Shown here piece after piece: positions 6,380 to 7,653 of a stretch of DNA of 7,653 nt; the first letter of the stretch is position 1, and each line of letters opens with the position of its first letter. The stretch is taken from positions 1 to 7,653 of the forward strand of contig DAOVRB010000036.1 of NCBI GenBank assembly GCA_030628325.1, in the 5' to 3' direction. The notes beneath the pieces were generated by a model that was not told the origin of the DNA, made no database searches, and saw nothing but the letters and a program-made list of their open reading frames with translations. The stretch is from Methanomicrobiaceae archaeon. Its GTDB lineage: Archaea; Halobacteriota; Methanomicrobia; Methanomicrobiales; Methanomicrobiaceae. Both the position numbers and the translations under genes were made by a program.

Positions 6380-6400
6380 CCCTGGTTCTGTATGAAAGTA
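6380..6400 (-). pseudogene. Relic of a second metallo-hydrolase gene (short 5' fragment)
   Basis: These 21 bases match positions 6132-6152 inside the metallo-hydrolase gene at 19 of 21, the two differences both being transitions. In the same minus-strand sense they read YFHTEPG against YFRAEPG in the intact gene, and the wider context SGYFHTEPGLS still resembles the family N-terminus. An in-frame stop lies a few codons upstream and no further family motifs follow, so this is not a gene. It is best explained as the remains of a duplicated or replaced related gene; chance similarity is possible given the short length. Confidence 0.45.
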
Positions 6401-6437
6401 TCCGGACCAGATGAATTAATGCAGGCTAAATACCACC

Positions 6438-6457
6438 TATATACAGTAAATCAGGAG
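6438..6457 (+). promoter_or_regulatory. TATA-like element and ribosome binding site of the right-hand surface protein
   Basis: TATATA at 6438-6443 is the most obvious AT box, though it is rather close to the ATG. TAAATAC at 6427-6433 would give a better leader length. AGGAG at 6453-6457 is a good ribosome binding site, eight bases before the ATG at 6466, and settles that start. Confidence 0.5.
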
Positions 6458-6465
6458 AGCAAATA

Positions 6466-7653
6466 ATGCATTTTAGTAAATTTATTCGAAATTTATTGTA
6501 TACAGGACTCCTCTGCCTGCTGGTGCTGTCTTTTGTCCCGGCGGCATCGGCGGCAGGAATGGTTATGGAAGAGGAGTGGAATAACACATATCAGTACGGT
6601 AAATATACTGATTTTTTCACTGTTTTACAGACTGATTGCGGTGGGTATATTCTCGGAGGACTTGGGGTAAACCCCGGAGGTAATAATGCATTGCTCTTAA
6701 AAACCGATGCATCCGGTGCAGAGGTATGGAACTGGTCGTTTGCAGGTGACAGGGTCTCGTCTGTTGAAATCACACCGCAGGGAAATTATGTACTGCTGAC
6801 ATTCAGAGAGGTGCTTGAGTACGATAATGAGTCGCTCGGGAGCGATGCGATTATGACCAGTGCGATTGCGGATTCACATATCATCTCTGTTGATGAAAAC
6901 GGCACCGTTATTTTTGATACTGAAATTCCGGGTCTGCGTGCAAATTCGGTAAAAGTCATGTCTGATGGGAATTATGCAGTCGCAGGCTGGACCTGGTCTG
7001 ATGACCTTAAGACATCGTCTCTCATTGGATTGTATGACAATGAGGGAAATAAAATCCGGAGCAGTTTAATAGGTGCCGGAGCCGCGTATGATCTGGCAGT
7101 TGCAGGAGATAATCTCTATGTAACAGGTATCTCTTCTCTCTCAGATTCAGATATAGGAAACAAATTTTCGTGGTTTATCTGCCTTGATAATGCAGGAAAA
7201 GAGATCTATAAGAAAACATATGAGAATGTCTCGTTTTACTCTGTTATACCTTCATCAGAAGCAGACGGTGGTTTCCTTCTCTCCGGCAGTGCGTTAATAC
7301 CCTGTACTGTATTTTCCCCTGATGGATTTGAGACACGTGCATATGCCATGAAAACCGATGAATCCGGCAAGGAGGAATGGAGTCATATATTACAGGGATA
7401 TGAGTGCTACGGTGCCTGTGAGCTGCCTGATTATGGTTACATCCTCTCCGGTCTCTGGGGTGATAACGGGATGCTGCAGATGCTCAGTTATTCTGGTCTG
7501 CCTGTATCCTCAGTAATTTACAATGAGGGTGAAGAGTCTGCCCAGAGCCGGCTGAGTGCTGTTGCTCCGACTGATGATGGTGGTTGTATCTCCTCAGGCT
7601 GGACGCGTATGACTGGTAATGTTGAGGGATGGCTGGTTAAGTCAGATATATCC
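6466..7653 (+). CDS. Secreted DGGY-type repeat (propeller-like) protein, incomplete at the right edge
   Basis: The frame is open from ATG 6466 to the last base of the window: 396 residues with no stop, so the C-terminus is missing. Residues 1-30 are a clear signal peptide: a basic start KFIRN, a hydrophobic core LLCLLVLSFVP, and a cleavage site near AASA-AG. The mature part begins EEEWNNTYQYG, then repeats a unit with a D.GGY[IL][LI].G strand followed by a ..L.KTD..G.E.W strand: CGGYILGGLG, ALLLKTDASGAEVW, SDGNYAVAGWTWS, FICLDNAGKEIYKKTY, ADGGFLLSGS, YAMKTDESGKEEW, DYGYILSGLWG and DDGGCISSGWTR. Such proteins, often followed by PKD or other domains and an anchor, are frequent on the surface of Methanomicrobiales; function is unknown. 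Sequons (NNT, NES, NGT, NVS) fit glycosylation. A good AGGAG site supports the start. It is divergent from the metallo-hydrolase gene and not in an operon with any other gene visible. Confidence 0.85.
   Translation, partial: MHFSKFIRNLLYTGLLCLLVLSFVPAASAAGMVMEEEWNNTYQYGKYTDFFTVLQTDCGGYILGGLGVNPGGNNALLLKTDASGAEVWNWSFAGDRVSSVEITPQGNYVLLTFREVLEYDNESLGSDAIMTSAIADSHIISVDENGTVIFDTEIPGLRANSVKVMSDGNYAVAGWTWSDDLKTSSLIGLYDNEGNKIRSSLIGAGAAYDLAVAGDNLYVTGISSLSDSDIGNKFSWFICLDNAGKEIYKKTYENVSFYSVIPSSEADGGFLLSGSALIPCTVFSPDGFETRAYAMKTDESGKEEWSHILQGYECYGACELPDYGYILSGLWGDNGMLQMLSYSGLPVSSVIYNEGEESAQSRLSAVAPTDDGGCISSGWTRMTGNVEGWLVKSDIS

Noticed and set aside
6591..6773. 60-codon minus-strand frame inside the right-hand secreted protein gene
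   Set aside because: It is opposite a well-supported secreted repeat protein and has no motif or ribosome binding site.

Overview
The window looks like a piece of a methanogenic archaeon chromosome, most likely order Methanomicrobiales. The evidence is: (i) a cell-surface protein carrying the DUF3821-associated module common in that order, recognisable from an SGQYFLII motif, an IDD...FLVEEPW motif, a GSTNL...G motif and a W.FDID motif; (ii) a two-domain winged-helix regulator tethered to the membrane, a type abundant in these methanogens; (iii) a PEGA-repeat fragment; and (iv) a COG1237-type metallo-beta-lactamase-fold enzyme related to the methanopterin-pathway protein of methanogens. Promoter-like elements are archaeal TATA boxes rather than -35/-10 pairs. 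Genus and species cannot be fixed from the sequence alone.

Layout. Positions 1-411 hold no supported gene. Positions 412-3803 (minus strand) are a two-gene operon of secreted or surface beta-propeller proteins. The upstream gene (about 683 aa) has a DUF3821-type N-terminal half, a seven-unit propeller and a C-terminal membrane anchor. The downstream gene (447 aa) starts on a GTG overlapping the upstream stop (GTGA) and has a signal peptide, a seven-unit propeller and a C-terminal beta-sandwich. Divergent from the operon, across about 200 bases, is a 264-aa plus-strand gene for a membrane-anchored regulator with two winged helix-turn-helix domains (4015-4809). Convergent to that gene lies a short minus-strand ORF that is the tail of a tandem PEGA-repeat protein (5007-5339), sitting 18 bases after the stop of a clearly more GC-rich metallo-hydrolase gene (5358-6197, minus). 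The roughly 240-base divergent gap that follows contains a long near-perfect inverted repeat (6261-6296) and a short relic resembling the 5' part of the metallo-hydrolase gene (6380-6400). From 6466 a secreted repeat protein runs off the right edge (396 residues visible, no stop).

How the parts may work together. The regulator and the two surface propeller proteins face each other across one intergenic region. The simplest inference is that the membrane-bound regulator controls the surface operon, perhaps in response to an envelope or extracellular cue. This is the best candidate for an undescribed system here, but the link is positional only. The metallo-hydrolase looks like a separate segment, possibly brought in by recombination, that abuts a truncated PEGA gene and is flanked by a fragment of a related gene. 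No tRNA, rRNA, CRISPR array, insertion sequence or transposase was seen.
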